The notes under the pieces are model-generated. The model ran no database searches. It saw nothing but the letters and a program-made list of their open reading frames with translations, and was not told the origin of the DNA. The position numbers and the translations under genes are program-made. This document shows positions 34,581 through 42,595 of a stretch of 64,000 bases of DNA, piece after piece; position 1 is the stretch's first letter; every line of letters begins with the position of its first letter. The DNA is from an uncultured Muribaculaceae bacterium (GTDB lineage Bacteria > Bacteroidota > Bacteroidia > Bacteroidales > Muribaculaceae): NCBI GenBank assembly GCA_910578075.1, contig CAJTPK010000003.1, positions 62,001 through 126,000 of the forward strand, given 5' to 3'.

Positions 34581-35810
34581 CTAAGCCAATATTAATGTTG
34601 ATAATTCATTTGCAGCGATTAATTGAGCCGCTTCCTGAAGGTCGCCGGGTGAGAGGGAACGTATCTTTTCTGCTGTGTATGCGATGTCGTGTACGCCACC
34701 ATAATACATCAGGCTCTTGGCCATAGCCATGGCCCGGCTTTCCCTATGCTCGCCGCTGACGATCAGCTGACCGCAATATTGCTCACGGACGCGTGCGAAA
34801 GTGCGGGGTGATAACGGGGACTGAGCAAGCCTGTCTATCTCATTGGATATGATGGCTCGGCATCGGTCGGTTTGCTTCGGATCGCAACCGTAATATATCA
34901 GCATGACTCCCGTGTCACTCATCAATGCGATGTTGCTTTCCACTGTGTACACCAATCCGCGACGGTCGCGCATTTCCATGTTGAGCCTTGAATTCATGCA
35001 TGGACCTCCGAGATAATTGTTAAGCAGGAACAGCGCATGGCGGCGGGGATCATCCCTTCCGAACAACCGGCATCCGGTGATGCAGTTTGCCTGGTGATTG
35101 TCAAGAGACCGCCTCTCCAGAAATGGTTCGGGAAGCGGAGGCATTACCCTATGGTTGGGATTACCGGTGAATTCCATGTCACCGAAATATCGTTCTGCAA
35201 GACGGATATTTTTTTCGGGATCCTCAGGTGAACAGCAGTATATAACCATGTTTCCCGGCGTGTACTTGGCATCTATGAAACTGCGTCCGTCTGCTGACGA
35301 GAGATTTCTTACGCTTTCAGGTGTGCCGAGTATGTTATGAGCCATTCCAGAACCGGCATATATGAGTTCTTCAAATTCGTCGTATACCGAATCTGAAGGG
35401 CTGTCACGGTAGGAGTGTATCTCCTCTATGATAACTTCTTTCTCTTTCTCTATCTCGTTGGGTGGGAAAGTGGAGTTTTTTATCAGGTCGGCAAGCAGGT
35501 CGAACGAACGCGCCGCATATCCTGCCGGGGCGTTTGTATAGACCATGGTCTCCTCTTTGGTGGTATATGCGTTGAGCTCACCGCCGATGCTCTCCATGCG
35601 GCTTGCTATATGGCAGCTTCGCCGGTTGCGTGTTCCCTTGAATATGGTGTGTTCAACAAAGTGGGCGAGACCCTGCCGGTTGTCGTCCTCATCGCGACTT
35701 CCGGCATTGACCATTGCTCCGATATATGACACACCGCCCTCATTGCGGCATGCCACTATCCGCAGACCGTTGTCGAGGGTGTGTATATGGTATTTTTGAT
35801 CTATAATCAT
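34581..35810 (-). CDS. M16 (pitrilysin-family) zinc peptidase
   Basis: This 409-aa protein has the inverted zinc motif HFVEH (His50, Glu53, His54) in GLAHFVEHTIFKGT, with the downstream glutamate ligand in EKEVIIEEIHSYRDSP, and the typical second half with MNSRLNMEMRDRRGLVYTVESN (the R...YxV substrate-binding element). It degrades peptides, probably in the cytoplasm or periplasm; no signal peptide is obvious. A -7 box TAATTTTG on the minus strand (35822-35815) ends four bases before the ATG, again implying a leaderless mRNA. Confidence 0.93.
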   Translation of the reverse strand: MIIDQKYHIHTLDNGLRIVACRNEGGVSYIGAMVNAGSRDEDDNRQGLAHFVEHTIFKGTRNRRSCHIASRMESIGGELNAYTTKEETMVYTNAPAGYAARSFDLLADLIKNSTFPPNEIEKEKEVIIEEIHSYRDSPSDSVYDEFEELIYAGSGMAHNILGTPESVRNLSSADGRSFIDAKYTPGNMVIYCCSPEDPEKNIRLAERYFGDMEFTGNPNHRVMPPLPEPFLERRSLDNHQANCITGCRLFGRDDPRRHALFLLNNYLGGPCMNSRLNMEMRDRRGLVYTVESNIALMSDTGVMLIYYGCDPKQTDRCRAIISNEIDRLAQSPLSPRTFARVREQYCGQLIVSGEHRESRAMAMAKSLMYYGGVHDIAYTAEKIRSLSPGDLQEAAQLIAANELSTLILA

Positions 35811-35814
35811 TTTG

Positions 35815-35822
35815 CAAAATTA
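35815..35822 (-). promoter_or_regulatory. -7 box almost touching the M16 peptidase start
   Basis: TAATTTTG on the minus strand ends four bases before the ATG at 35810, the same spacing seen for three plus-strand genes in this window. Confidence 0.55.
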
Positions 35823-35839
35823 CTATAAATTTCTTACAT

Positions 35840-36081
35840 AAAAAAAGCAGGCGGCTTTCACAAGCTGCCTGCCTTGGTGCGAATCAATTTTGTCAATACT
35901 ATTAAATTTTACAAAACCTAACACAAATGAATTTATTAGCTATATTTTTTCATTCAAGCATTGCAACCGGGTTATAGGTTGGCGGTTCGTTTTTTTGTTT
36001 CAGAACCTCAAACAATCTTGTTTCACCTTGGCATCATGTGATGCGTTTATATATTGAATTTTGACCTTTTTCAAATCTTCG
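35840..36081 (-). ncRNA. Candidate small RNA of about 240 nt (6S-like is one possibility)
   Basis: On the minus strand TTGCAAA (36116 downward) and TAACTTTGC (36093-36085) form a well-spaced -33/-7 promoter. An intrinsic terminator lies about 220 nt downstream: GCAGGCAGCT/AGCCGCCTGC (35872-35847) followed by a run of seven T. No frame longer than a few codons fills the interval. Internal hairpins include GCATC/GATGC and GGTTC/GAACC. Size and isolation fit a stable regulatory RNA. Bacteroidales 6S RNA is of similar length, but I cannot confirm the characteristic central bubble. The RNA ends just upstream of the M16 peptidase promoter. Confidence 0.55.
35847..35872 (-). terminator. Terminator of the candidate small RNA
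   Basis: A GC-rich 10-bp stem (35847-35856 with 35863-35872, two non-Watson-Crick positions) is followed on the minus strand by TTTTTTTAT. No protein gene precedes it on that strand. Confidence 0.75.
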
Positions 36082-36119
36082 GTTGCAAAGTTACCACATG
36101 AGGGAGGCGTTTGCAACTA

Positions 36120-36258
36120 ATATAACTCACAATATAAATAAAATATTGTATTAAAATATTATAATATATTGAATATTAATAATATAGCATAAAATAATAT
36201 ATATTATAATATAAGTAATAAAATTGTCATTATAAATTAATTTTACTAACTTTGCCAC
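36120..36258. promoter_or_regulatory. AT-rich upstream region of the DUF6377 gene
   Basis: About 110 bp (36120-36235) consist almost only of A and T with many short palindromes such as AATATT and ATATATAT. It is followed by the -7 box TAACTTTG at 36247-36254, which ends four bases before the ATG at 36259. The composition suggests curvature or binding of a nucleoid protein; no specific operator can be named. Confidence 0.45.
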
Positions 36259-37857
36259 ATGAAAAAGTTAACCTTGATGATATTCATGATGCTGATGATG
36301 GCATGCGCCTGTTCACACGATTCTCATAAAACGAATTTGCCGGAAAAGGCACTCTCTTCGCTTGATCGTGTCATGGCTGAATCCGGCAGGTATACCGCCG
36401 TGCATGCCCAGAGGCTTGACAGTATGAAAAACCGTCTTCTCAAGATCTCTTCAGGAAGTGGTGACCGGATAGATATGTTGATATCCATATCTAAAGCGTA
36501 CAGACAGAATATGGCTGATTCTGCGCTGCTATTCTCTTCCATGGCGGCAGAGGAGGCTGCATCGATCGGGGATGCAGGTAGGATATATCGTTCGCGGCTT
36601 GCATTTGCCGATGCTCTTGTGGCTGCCGGATTTTTCAGTCAGGCAATAATTCACTATGATTCTCTTGATAATGGCGGTGTAGATAGAGATACACGCATTG
36701 AATATTTTAAGGTAGGACGTCGGTTGTACTCCAGCATCGGGAGTTATGTCGATGACAAGGGCTATATGGCAAGCTATTATGAAGAGAAATATGTGGAATG
36801 TGATGATAGCCTTATAAACCTTATGGATGATGAAGATCCGTTGCGCAGATTCATCATTGGAGAGAGGCTTGTGGCGAGTGGAAAATTCGGAAAGGCGAAG
36901 GAGGTTCTGGAGTCTCAGCTGTCATCTCTTGACAATAGCAGCAATATATACGGCATGGCAGCATATCAGCTCGCTACTGTTTATCGGAGTGATGGCGACA
37001 TGACCTCATATGCCACATATCTCGCTAAAGCGGCGGAAAGTGATATCCTTGCGAATGTAAAGGAGGGGTTTGCTTTGCCAGCCCTGGCAGCATGGCTTTA
37101 TGACCGTGGCGAGTTTTCGCGTGCGTTTAAATATATAAACTACGCGCTCGAGGATGCCTATCGTGGGAATGCGCGCGTCAGGATGGTGAGTATGGCCAGA
37201 TGGGTGCCTGCCATAGACGAGGCTTACAGGCATGAGATCAGCACATCGCGCAATGAATGGCTTGCATATGCGGCTTTTGCTTCAATGTTGATAATCGCAT
37301 TGGGAATCGTAACATTCTTTTTGCTCAAGCAGACGCGCAAGAGCAGGGCACGGCAGAAGGCGCTTGCCAGCACATCGCAGATGAAGGATTCATACATCGG
37401 TAATTTTATCGGATTGTGTTCCACATATTCCGAAAAATACCATGCGTTGCTAAAACTAATAGACAGGAAAATATCATCCGGCCAGGCATCGGATCTTCTG
37501 AAATCAATCAAATCAGGTAAGTTGGGGGAGGAGGAGAATGGTGATTTCTACAAAGAGATCGACTCTGTTGTGCTCACTCTCTACCCCGATTTTGTTGAGA
37601 AAATCAACCGGCTGCTACTTCCTTCGGAGCAAGTGCGTATCATCGGAAACCAGCTTACGCCTGAATTACGTATATATGCGTTTGTCAGATTGGGGGTTAA
37701 CGAAAGTGTCAGGATAGCGCGGATTCTCAATTATTCGGTGAATACGGTTTATGCCTACCGCAATAGGATGCGTAACCGCGCCATCGACAGGGAGCATTTT
37801 GATGAAAACGTGCTTAAAATAGGCTCGGAAGACAATAATGAGGAATTCATATTTTGA
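36259..37857 (+). CDS. DUF6377-type TPR membrane regulator
   Basis: This 532-aa protein starts with a lipoprotein-like signal (MIFMMLMMACACS). Helical TPR-like repeats follow (about residues 60-320), then one membrane helix (about 335-354, WLAYAAFASMLIIALGIVTFFLL), a coiled segment, and a C-terminal region with a helix-turn-helix pattern (LGVNESVRIARILNYSVNTVYAYRNRMRNRAI, about 489-520). This architecture is a Bacteroidetes family thought to transmit envelope or nutritional signals to a DNA-binding tail. The target is unknown. The start codon directly follows a -7 box. Confidence 0.85.
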   Translation: MKKLTLMIFMMLMMACACSHDSHKTNLPEKALSSLDRVMAESGRYTAVHAQRLDSMKNRLLKISSGSGDRIDMLISISKAYRQNMADSALLFSSMAAEEAASIGDAGRIYRSRLAFADALVAAGFFSQAIIHYDSLDNGGVDRDTRIEYFKVGRRLYSSIGSYVDDKGYMASYYEEKYVECDDSLINLMDDEDPLRRFIIGERLVASGKFGKAKEVLESQLSSLDNSSNIYGMAAYQLATVYRSDGDMTSYATYLAKAAESDILANVKEGFALPALAAWLYDRGEFSRAFKYINYALEDAYRGNARVRMVSMARWVPAIDEAYRHEISTSRNEWLAYAAFASMLIIALGIVTFFLLKQTRKSRARQKALASTSQMKDSYIGNFIGLCSTYSEKYHALLKLIDRKISSGQASDLLKSIKSGKLGEEENGDFYKEIDSVVLTLYPDFVEKINRLLLPSEQVRIIGNQLTPELRIYAFVRLGVNESVRIARILNYSVNTVYAYRNRMRNRAIDREHFDENVLKIGSEDNNEEFIF

Positions 37858-37946
37858 TTATTTGGGAATTATTATTAAATTTGCGTGTTGAAACAGAAAC
37901 AATAATAAAAGTCCCCTTTAAGGGGATATAGATCTTAATAATAAAA

Positions 37947-38630
37947 ATGGCAAATAACAAGAACGAACAGCAGGACGATTCAACGATCGAGAAGCTGAAT
38001 GCAAACCTTACAGGAGCCAGCGAGAGAATCGCGCAGAATAAAAAAGCTGTGTTCCTTACATTGGGAATCACTGTTTTGATTGCAGCAATCATACTCTGCT
38101 ATGTGTTTTTCTTCCGCAGTCCGAAAATCAACAGAGCTTTCGAGGCTTATCATCAGGTTGAGATTTCAGCGGCCGGCAATGACTCAGTTGCAGCTGTAGA
38201 GTATAAGAAAGTGGCAGACAAATATTCCGGCACAGACGCAGGTAAGCTTGCGGCGCTCAGCGCAGCTGAATCGTTTTACAACACCGGTAAATATAAGGAG
38301 GCTATAGCATGTCTTGACGATTTCTCTTCATCTGAGTCTGTGCTCGAGGCAAATGCATTGGTGCTTAAAGGTGACTGCTACGTTAACATCAAGAAATATG
38401 ACGAGGCTCTCGGTTGCTTTGAGAAGGCGGTGAAAAAAGCCGGTGTGAACGAGCAGATTGTTCCGCGTGTTCTCTTGAAAGAGGCAAACATCTACGATGA
38501 GCAGAAGAAATATGACAAAGCTCTTGAGTGTTATGAAAAGATAACAAAAGAGTATCCTGCTTTCCAGCCCGGCAACGGTGCCACAATCGAGGCATATGCA
38601 GAGCGTGAGAAAGCGCGTCTCGGCAAGTAA
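37947..38630 (+). CDS. TPR membrane protein (YfgM-like)
   Basis: This 227-aa protein has a charged cytoplasmic N-terminus, one membrane helix (about residues 35-55, VFLTLGITVLIAAIILCYVFFF) and TPR repeats (AALSAAESFYNTGKYKEAIACLDD, ANALVLKGDCYVNIKKYDEALGCFEKAV, LLKEANIYDEQKKYDKALECYEKI). The topology resembles YfgM-type ancillary proteins of the Sec translocon and periplasmic chaperone network, but the function in Bacteroidetes is not established. It is followed by a strong hairpin terminator. Confidence 0.85.
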   Translation: MANNKNEQQDDSTIEKLNANLTGASERIAQNKKAVFLTLGITVLIAAIILCYVFFFRSPKINRAFEAYHQVEISAAGNDSVAAVEYKKVADKYSGTDAGKLAALSAAESFYNTGKYKEAIACLDDFSSSESVLEANALVLKGDCYVNIKKYDEALGCFEKAVKKAGVNEQIVPRVLLKEANIYDEQKKYDKALECYEKITKEYPAFQPGNGATIEAYAEREKARLGK

Positions 38631-38697
38631 GCATTGCCTGACGTAATGACAAGCAAATACATTTCCATAAAATAATAAAACATTTGCTTATTTTATG

Positions 38698-38736
38698 AAA
38701 AGGGGTTTCGGCTTTCGAGCCGGAACCCTTTTCTTT
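38698..38736. terminator. Bidirectional terminator after the TPR gene
   Basis: AAAAGGGGTTTCGGCT and AGCCGGAACCCTTTT form a long stem around TTCG, followed by CTTTT on the plus strand. It also lies just beyond the end of the convergent lipid-kinase gene. Confidence 0.8.
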
Positions 38737-38762
38737 TACACTCAATTACGTAAAAAGGGGTG

Positions 38763-39728
38763 TTAGCGGAAGATGAGGCGCAGGCGAGTGCGGATCTCGC
38801 GGTTGAGATATTGAAATGGGGTGATGAGAGGGCGGAACGGTTTCTTGTCGCCGGTGGTAAAGATGAGGAGGTCGCCGTGATGACAGCTGACTTTTATCTC
38901 TTTGCCTAACTGGATCGGTTCTCCGTCGATGTGCGCTATCCCGGGAGCGCAACGTCTTATCGTAGCTTTGCGCACCCGCAGCGTCTGGATGATCATATTA
39001 TTCTTTATCAACCCTGTGACAAGCTCGACCCCTGCGCGTGCACGTGTGAGTGGAGTTCCGGCATGTATGATCGTGATGTCAAGGAGGCCATCGCGGATAG
39101 AAGCCATCGGGGCTATGAAAACATTGTTGCCATATTGTGAAGCGTTGCATGCCGCCACAATGAATGCCTTGAGGCGGAACACGTGTCCGTCGGCATCAAT
39201 TTCATATTCGTCAGGCTGGAATTTTATATATTCCTCAAGGGCACTGCGGAGATAATTAATGAGTCCGCGTTGTCTTGAGCGGGAGAATTTATCGCTTACA
39301 GCCGCGTCAAATCCAAGTCCGAATGTGCAGAAAAAGGGTATGGAGTCAGCCTCGCATGAATCGCATGCCAGGATATGTCGCTTGGCTATAACGTCAAGTG
39401 CCTCATGGATGTCAGTAGTTAATCCGAGGTGTCTCGCAAGCCCATTGCCGGAGCCCATCGGTATTATGCCGAGTGCGGTTGCTGTGCCCCGCAAGGACGA
39501 AGCTATTTCGTTTACTGTGCCGTCACCTCCGGCTGCTATGACACCTAAATACTCCTTCCGAGCCGCTTCCGCTGCAAATCTGGAGGCATCGCCCGGTCCC
39601 TCGGTGTAAAGGACTTCTACATCAATACCCTCCTTCCCAAGACGGCGCATACATTTGGCTGCGACACCGCGTTTTGATGCTGTGCCTGAAATCGGGTTTA
39701 TTATCAAGAGACATTTTTGACGTGCCAT
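38763..39728 (-). CDS. Diacylglycerol/lipid kinase family protein
   Basis: This 321-aa protein starts at MARQKCLLIINPISGT; a longer frame upstream crosses the promoter region and is rejected. It has the DAGK catalytic signatures GVIAAGGDGTVNEIASSL and GIIPMGSGNGLARHLG, and a C-terminal beta domain ending near VSCHHGDLLIFTTG. It probably phosphorylates a lipid alcohol at the membrane with ATP; bacterial YegS/DgkB relatives use diacylglycerol or phosphatidylglycerol. It is divergent from the rhomboid pair, 71 bp apart. Confidence 0.92.
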   Translation of the reverse strand: MARQKCLLIINPISGTASKRGVAAKCMRRLGKEGIDVEVLYTEGPGDASRFAAEAARKEYLGVIAAGGDGTVNEIASSLRGTATALGIIPMGSGNGLARHLGLTTDIHEALDVIAKRHILACDSCEADSIPFFCTFGLGFDAAVSDKFSRSRQRGLINYLRSALEEYIKFQPDEYEIDADGHVFRLKAFIVAACNASQYGNNVFIAPMASIRDGLLDITIIHAGTPLTRARAGVELVTGLIKNNMIIQTLRVRKATIRRCAPGIAHIDGEPIQLGKEIKVSCHHGDLLIFTTGDKKPFRPLITPFQYLNREIRTRLRLIFR

Positions 39729-39799
39729 TGTTGTTATTATTACGTATATTGGATGTTTTTTATTATTTTTGTAATGTAATTTTAATAGAAGAAGGTAAC

Positions 39800-40561
39800 A
39801 TGAATTCATATTCCTCCGGAAATTGGCCGCCTGTCACCAAAAACCTCATAATCATCAATGTGCTTATATGGGTGATTGAGTTTCTCTTCCGCAGTTTTGC
39901 AGAGACGGGTCTTGTGGCTAAATGCGGTCTTCACTTCATAGGATCCGACATGTTCAATCCTGTGCAGCTTTTTACATACATGTTTCTGCATGATCCGACA
40001 TCGCCGGTCCATGTATTCTTCAACATGTTTTCACTCTGGATGTTCGGTCGTATGCTTGAAAACATATGGGGGTCGAAACGATTCCTGTTGTTTTATATGA
40101 TCTGTGGTGTAGGAGCGGCACTGGTGCAGGAAGCAGTGTGGGCGCTCAGCTGGCAACATGACTATATTTCGGGGATAGCGCGTGCGAATGGTCTTACGTT
40201 CGATCATATGAAATCAATAGTGGAGCAGGCTCAAGCAGCCGGTGACGGGCGCTTTCTGCGAGCTATGGCAGAGATGAAAAACGCTATGGTGACAATCGGT
40301 GCCTCCGGTGCGATCTTCGGAATCCTCCTCGGTTTTGCGTTTGTATTCCCGAATATACCGATGTATCTTTTCTTCATCCCGATTCCAATAAAGGCTAAAT
40401 ATATGGTAGCGGGGTATGCTGTTCTCGAACTGTTCTTCGGAGTTGGCGGAAGAATGGATTCCGTAGCGCATTTCGCCCACCTTGGCGGTATGATTTTCGG
40501 ATTGATTATTCTCCTGTATTGGAAAAAGAAAGGTTTGCTTCGTGGCGGCGGATTTTATTGA
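39800..40561 (+). CDS. Rhomboid-family intramembrane serine protease, first of a pair
   Basis: This 253-aa protein begins at MNSYSSGNWPP; the in-frame extension upstream overlaps the divergent promoter and is not used. It has six membrane helices, the catalytic Ser169 in TIGASGAIFGIL (GASG) and His227 in HFAHLGG, and the HxxxN-type loop VFFNMFSLWMFG. It cleaves membrane-embedded substrates. The second rhomboid overlaps its 3' end by 20 bp, so the two are one operon. Confidence 0.93.
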   Translation: MNSYSSGNWPPVTKNLIIINVLIWVIEFLFRSFAETGLVAKCGLHFIGSDMFNPVQLFTYMFLHDPTSPVHVFFNMFSLWMFGRMLENIWGSKRFLLFYMICGVGAALVQEAVWALSWQHDYISGIARANGLTFDHMKSIVEQAQAAGDGRFLRAMAEMKNAMVTIGASGAIFGILLGFAFVFPNIPMYLFFIPIPIKAKYMVAGYAVLELFFGVGGRMDSVAHFAHLGGMIFGLIILLYWKKKGLLRGGGFY

Positions 40562-41393
40562 CAGGTTTCGCGGCATTTGCGGTGGTTCAAAGGTGTTGGC
40601 TTCATTGATTGGCGTCAACATTGTGCTTGGTGCGGTCCTGTGGGTGGTTACAGTTATCCTTGAGCTGTCACATGCAGGAACTTCCCTGTCGCCCATTTGG
40701 CTGGCACTTCCTTCTGACTTTTCATTATTTCTGAGTCATCCGTGGACATTGCTGACATATATGGTGACGCAATTCTCGTTGCTACATATGCTCTTCAATG
40801 TGTTGTGGCTTTACTGGTTCGGGCGGCTGACGCTTTTTTCGCTTGGGGAGAGACGTCTGCTTGTGATGTATGTTGCCGGAGGATTAGCGGGAGGAATTGC
40901 CTATATTGTGGCTGCTGCGCTTGGTATGGCGGCGGGAGCATATCTCTGCGGAGCATCATCGGCTGTTCTGGCAATAATGAGTGTTGTGGCTATTGCAATG
41001 CCTGATTATGAGCTGAACCTGTTTATCTTCGGACGCGTTAAACTTAAATGGTTCGCTCTTGTCTGTATTTTACTGACTCTTCTCGGTTCCGGTGGCTCGC
41101 AGGCAGGGACAGTCGCTCATATAGGTGGTGTCCTGTGTGGCGTGGCTTACGGAATGATACGGAAGATGGATAATGTAAAGAAGCCTGTTACGCTTAAAAA
41201 TGTTTATCGCAAGGTGCGCAAGAAAAACGTCCAGGCTGTTGTCGATGCCGCCAAGGGACGTCTAAGCGATCATGAGCGTCTTGATCAACTTCTCGATAAG
41301 ATCCGGCTATCCGGCTATCCTTCTCTTACCGATAGGGAACGCGCTGAACTTGATGCTCTGTCAGCTCGCATGAGAAACCAGAAGGATCCGTGA
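40542..41393 (+). CDS. Rhomboid-family intramembrane serine protease, second of a pair
   Basis: This 283-aa protein has the LLHMLFNVLWLYWFG element, the active serine in LCGASSAVLA (Ser139) and His193 in TVAHIGGVLCG. After the membrane core a basic cytoplasmic tail (about residues 205-283) contains a helical segment (LDQLLDKIRLSGYPSLTDRERAELDALSARM) that recurs in Bacteroidetes rhomboids. The start lies inside the preceding rhomboid gene, so expression is coupled. The two proteins share fold but little close sequence, so this is an old duplication. Confidence 0.92.
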   Translation: MAADFIDRFRGICGGSKVLASLIGVNIVLGAVLWVVTVILELSHAGTSLSPIWLALPSDFSLFLSHPWTLLTYMVTQFSLLHMLFNVLWLYWFGRLTLFSLGERRLLVMYVAGGLAGGIAYIVAAALGMAAGAYLCGASSAVLAIMSVVAIAMPDYELNLFIFGRVKLKWFALVCILLTLLGSGGSQAGTVAHIGGVLCGVAYGMIRKMDNVKKPVTLKNVYRKVRKKNVQAVVDAAKGRLSDHERLDQLLDKIRLSGYPSLTDRERAELDALSARMRNQKDP

Positions 41394-41429
41394 GATGCGT
41401 CTCTTTGATTTTATACATGACTGATAAAG

Positions 41430-42521
41430 ATGTTTTTACCTATTATAAAACCCATATTCAGAATGATATTCAGGATTCTTTCAATAATCCTGTTCATTCT
41501 TACTCTCCTGTCGGCTTTCGGAGGCAGGATAAATCCGGAATATGTGATGCTCCCGTCGGCGTTGACTCTTGCGCTTCCATATTTCGCGATTGCAACCCTT
41601 GTCGTTACTGTCGCCTGGTTTTGCGCAGGGCGATGGTTTACGGCTGCGTTAGGTGTCATTATCCTTGTGGCTTCGTGGGGACCGGTATCCACTGCGGTGC
41701 CATTGCACATGCCTTCGTCTCCGAAAGATGAAAACAGGACATTCAAACTCATGACATATAATATTCTTCATAGCTGGGATCAGGAAAACCCCGGTATGGA
41801 GAAAGGAAACCGCTCGTTGCAATATGTTCTCCGGAGCGGGGCGGATCTCGTGGGGCTGCAGGAGCTGGCAAATTTTGATGATCCCGGAGAAGTGCCTAAA
41901 TTTCAGGGAGCACTCAGGGATTCTCTTTTTGCCACTTATCCGTATAGGGCAGGAACAACAAACTGTGATCTGAAAGTGCTTTCCAAATATCCCGTAAAAC
42001 TTGTAAAGGAGTATTCTACTTTCTCCCTTTTCAAGGTTGACATGCCGTGGGGAACATTGCATTGGGTGAATATGCATCTCAGTTCATTCCATCTCACAGA
42101 TGAGGAGCGGAAAGTCATGAGAGAGGTGGTTTCCGTTAAAGACACCGAAGCTGGACTAAAGGAGATGAAGGGATCCATCCGTGAGAAACTTAAGAAGGGT
42201 TTCAAGGAGCGTGCGGAACGTGCCAAGGCATTGAGAGAGGTGGTGGATCAGACTCCCGGGGCATTGATAGTGAGCGGCGATTTCAATGATGTGCCGGAGT
42301 CTTACGCTTACCGCATATTGAGAGGCGATGATCTGTGTGACGCGTATTCCGAGACATCTTTCGGACCAGTGATTACGTATAACCGTCACGGATTCTGGTT
42401 TCATCTCGACCAGATTCTGTATCGGCCGGATCCTTTGAAAGCGTTAAAAGTAGAGAAGGGGAGACTGCGTAGTAGCGACCATTATCCACTCATCGCTGAA
42501 TTTGAATGGCTAAGACAATGA
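41430..42521 (+). CDS. Endonuclease/exonuclease/phosphatase-family membrane protein
   Basis: This 363-aa protein has three membrane helices in its first 90 residues followed by an EEP domain: TYNILHSWDQENPG (Asn), GLQELANF (catalytic Glu), TLHWVNMHLSS, IVSGDFNDVPES (Asp/Asn) and SSDHYPLIAEF (DHxP, with Tyr at the third position). Such proteins are phosphodiesterases or nucleases; the membrane anchor suggests an envelope substrate. It follows the rhomboid pair by 36 bp on the same strand and may share the operon. Confidence 0.9.
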   Translation: MFLPIIKPIFRMIFRILSIILFILTLLSAFGGRINPEYVMLPSALTLALPYFAIATLVVTVAWFCAGRWFTAALGVIILVASWGPVSTAVPLHMPSSPKDENRTFKLMTYNILHSWDQENPGMEKGNRSLQYVLRSGADLVGLQELANFDDPGEVPKFQGALRDSLFATYPYRAGTTNCDLKVLSKYPVKLVKEYSTFSLFKVDMPWGTLHWVNMHLSSFHLTDEERKVMREVVSVKDTEAGLKEMKGSIREKLKKGFKERAERAKALREVVDQTPGALIVSGDFNDVPESYAYRILRGDDLCDAYSETSFGPVITYNRHGFWFHLDQILYRPDPLKALKVEKGRLRSSDHYPLIAEFEWLRQ

Positions 42522-42595
42522 CAACTCCGTTATGCAGACCCTCGGTGTGTATCACGGATAAACAGATAACAACACAAAACGCTAATATTTAAAAA

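Noticed and set aside
39674..39799. N-terminal extension of the first rhomboid
   Set aside because: It overlaps the start of the divergent lipid-kinase gene and its promoter; the ATG at 39800 gives a normal rhomboid N-terminus.
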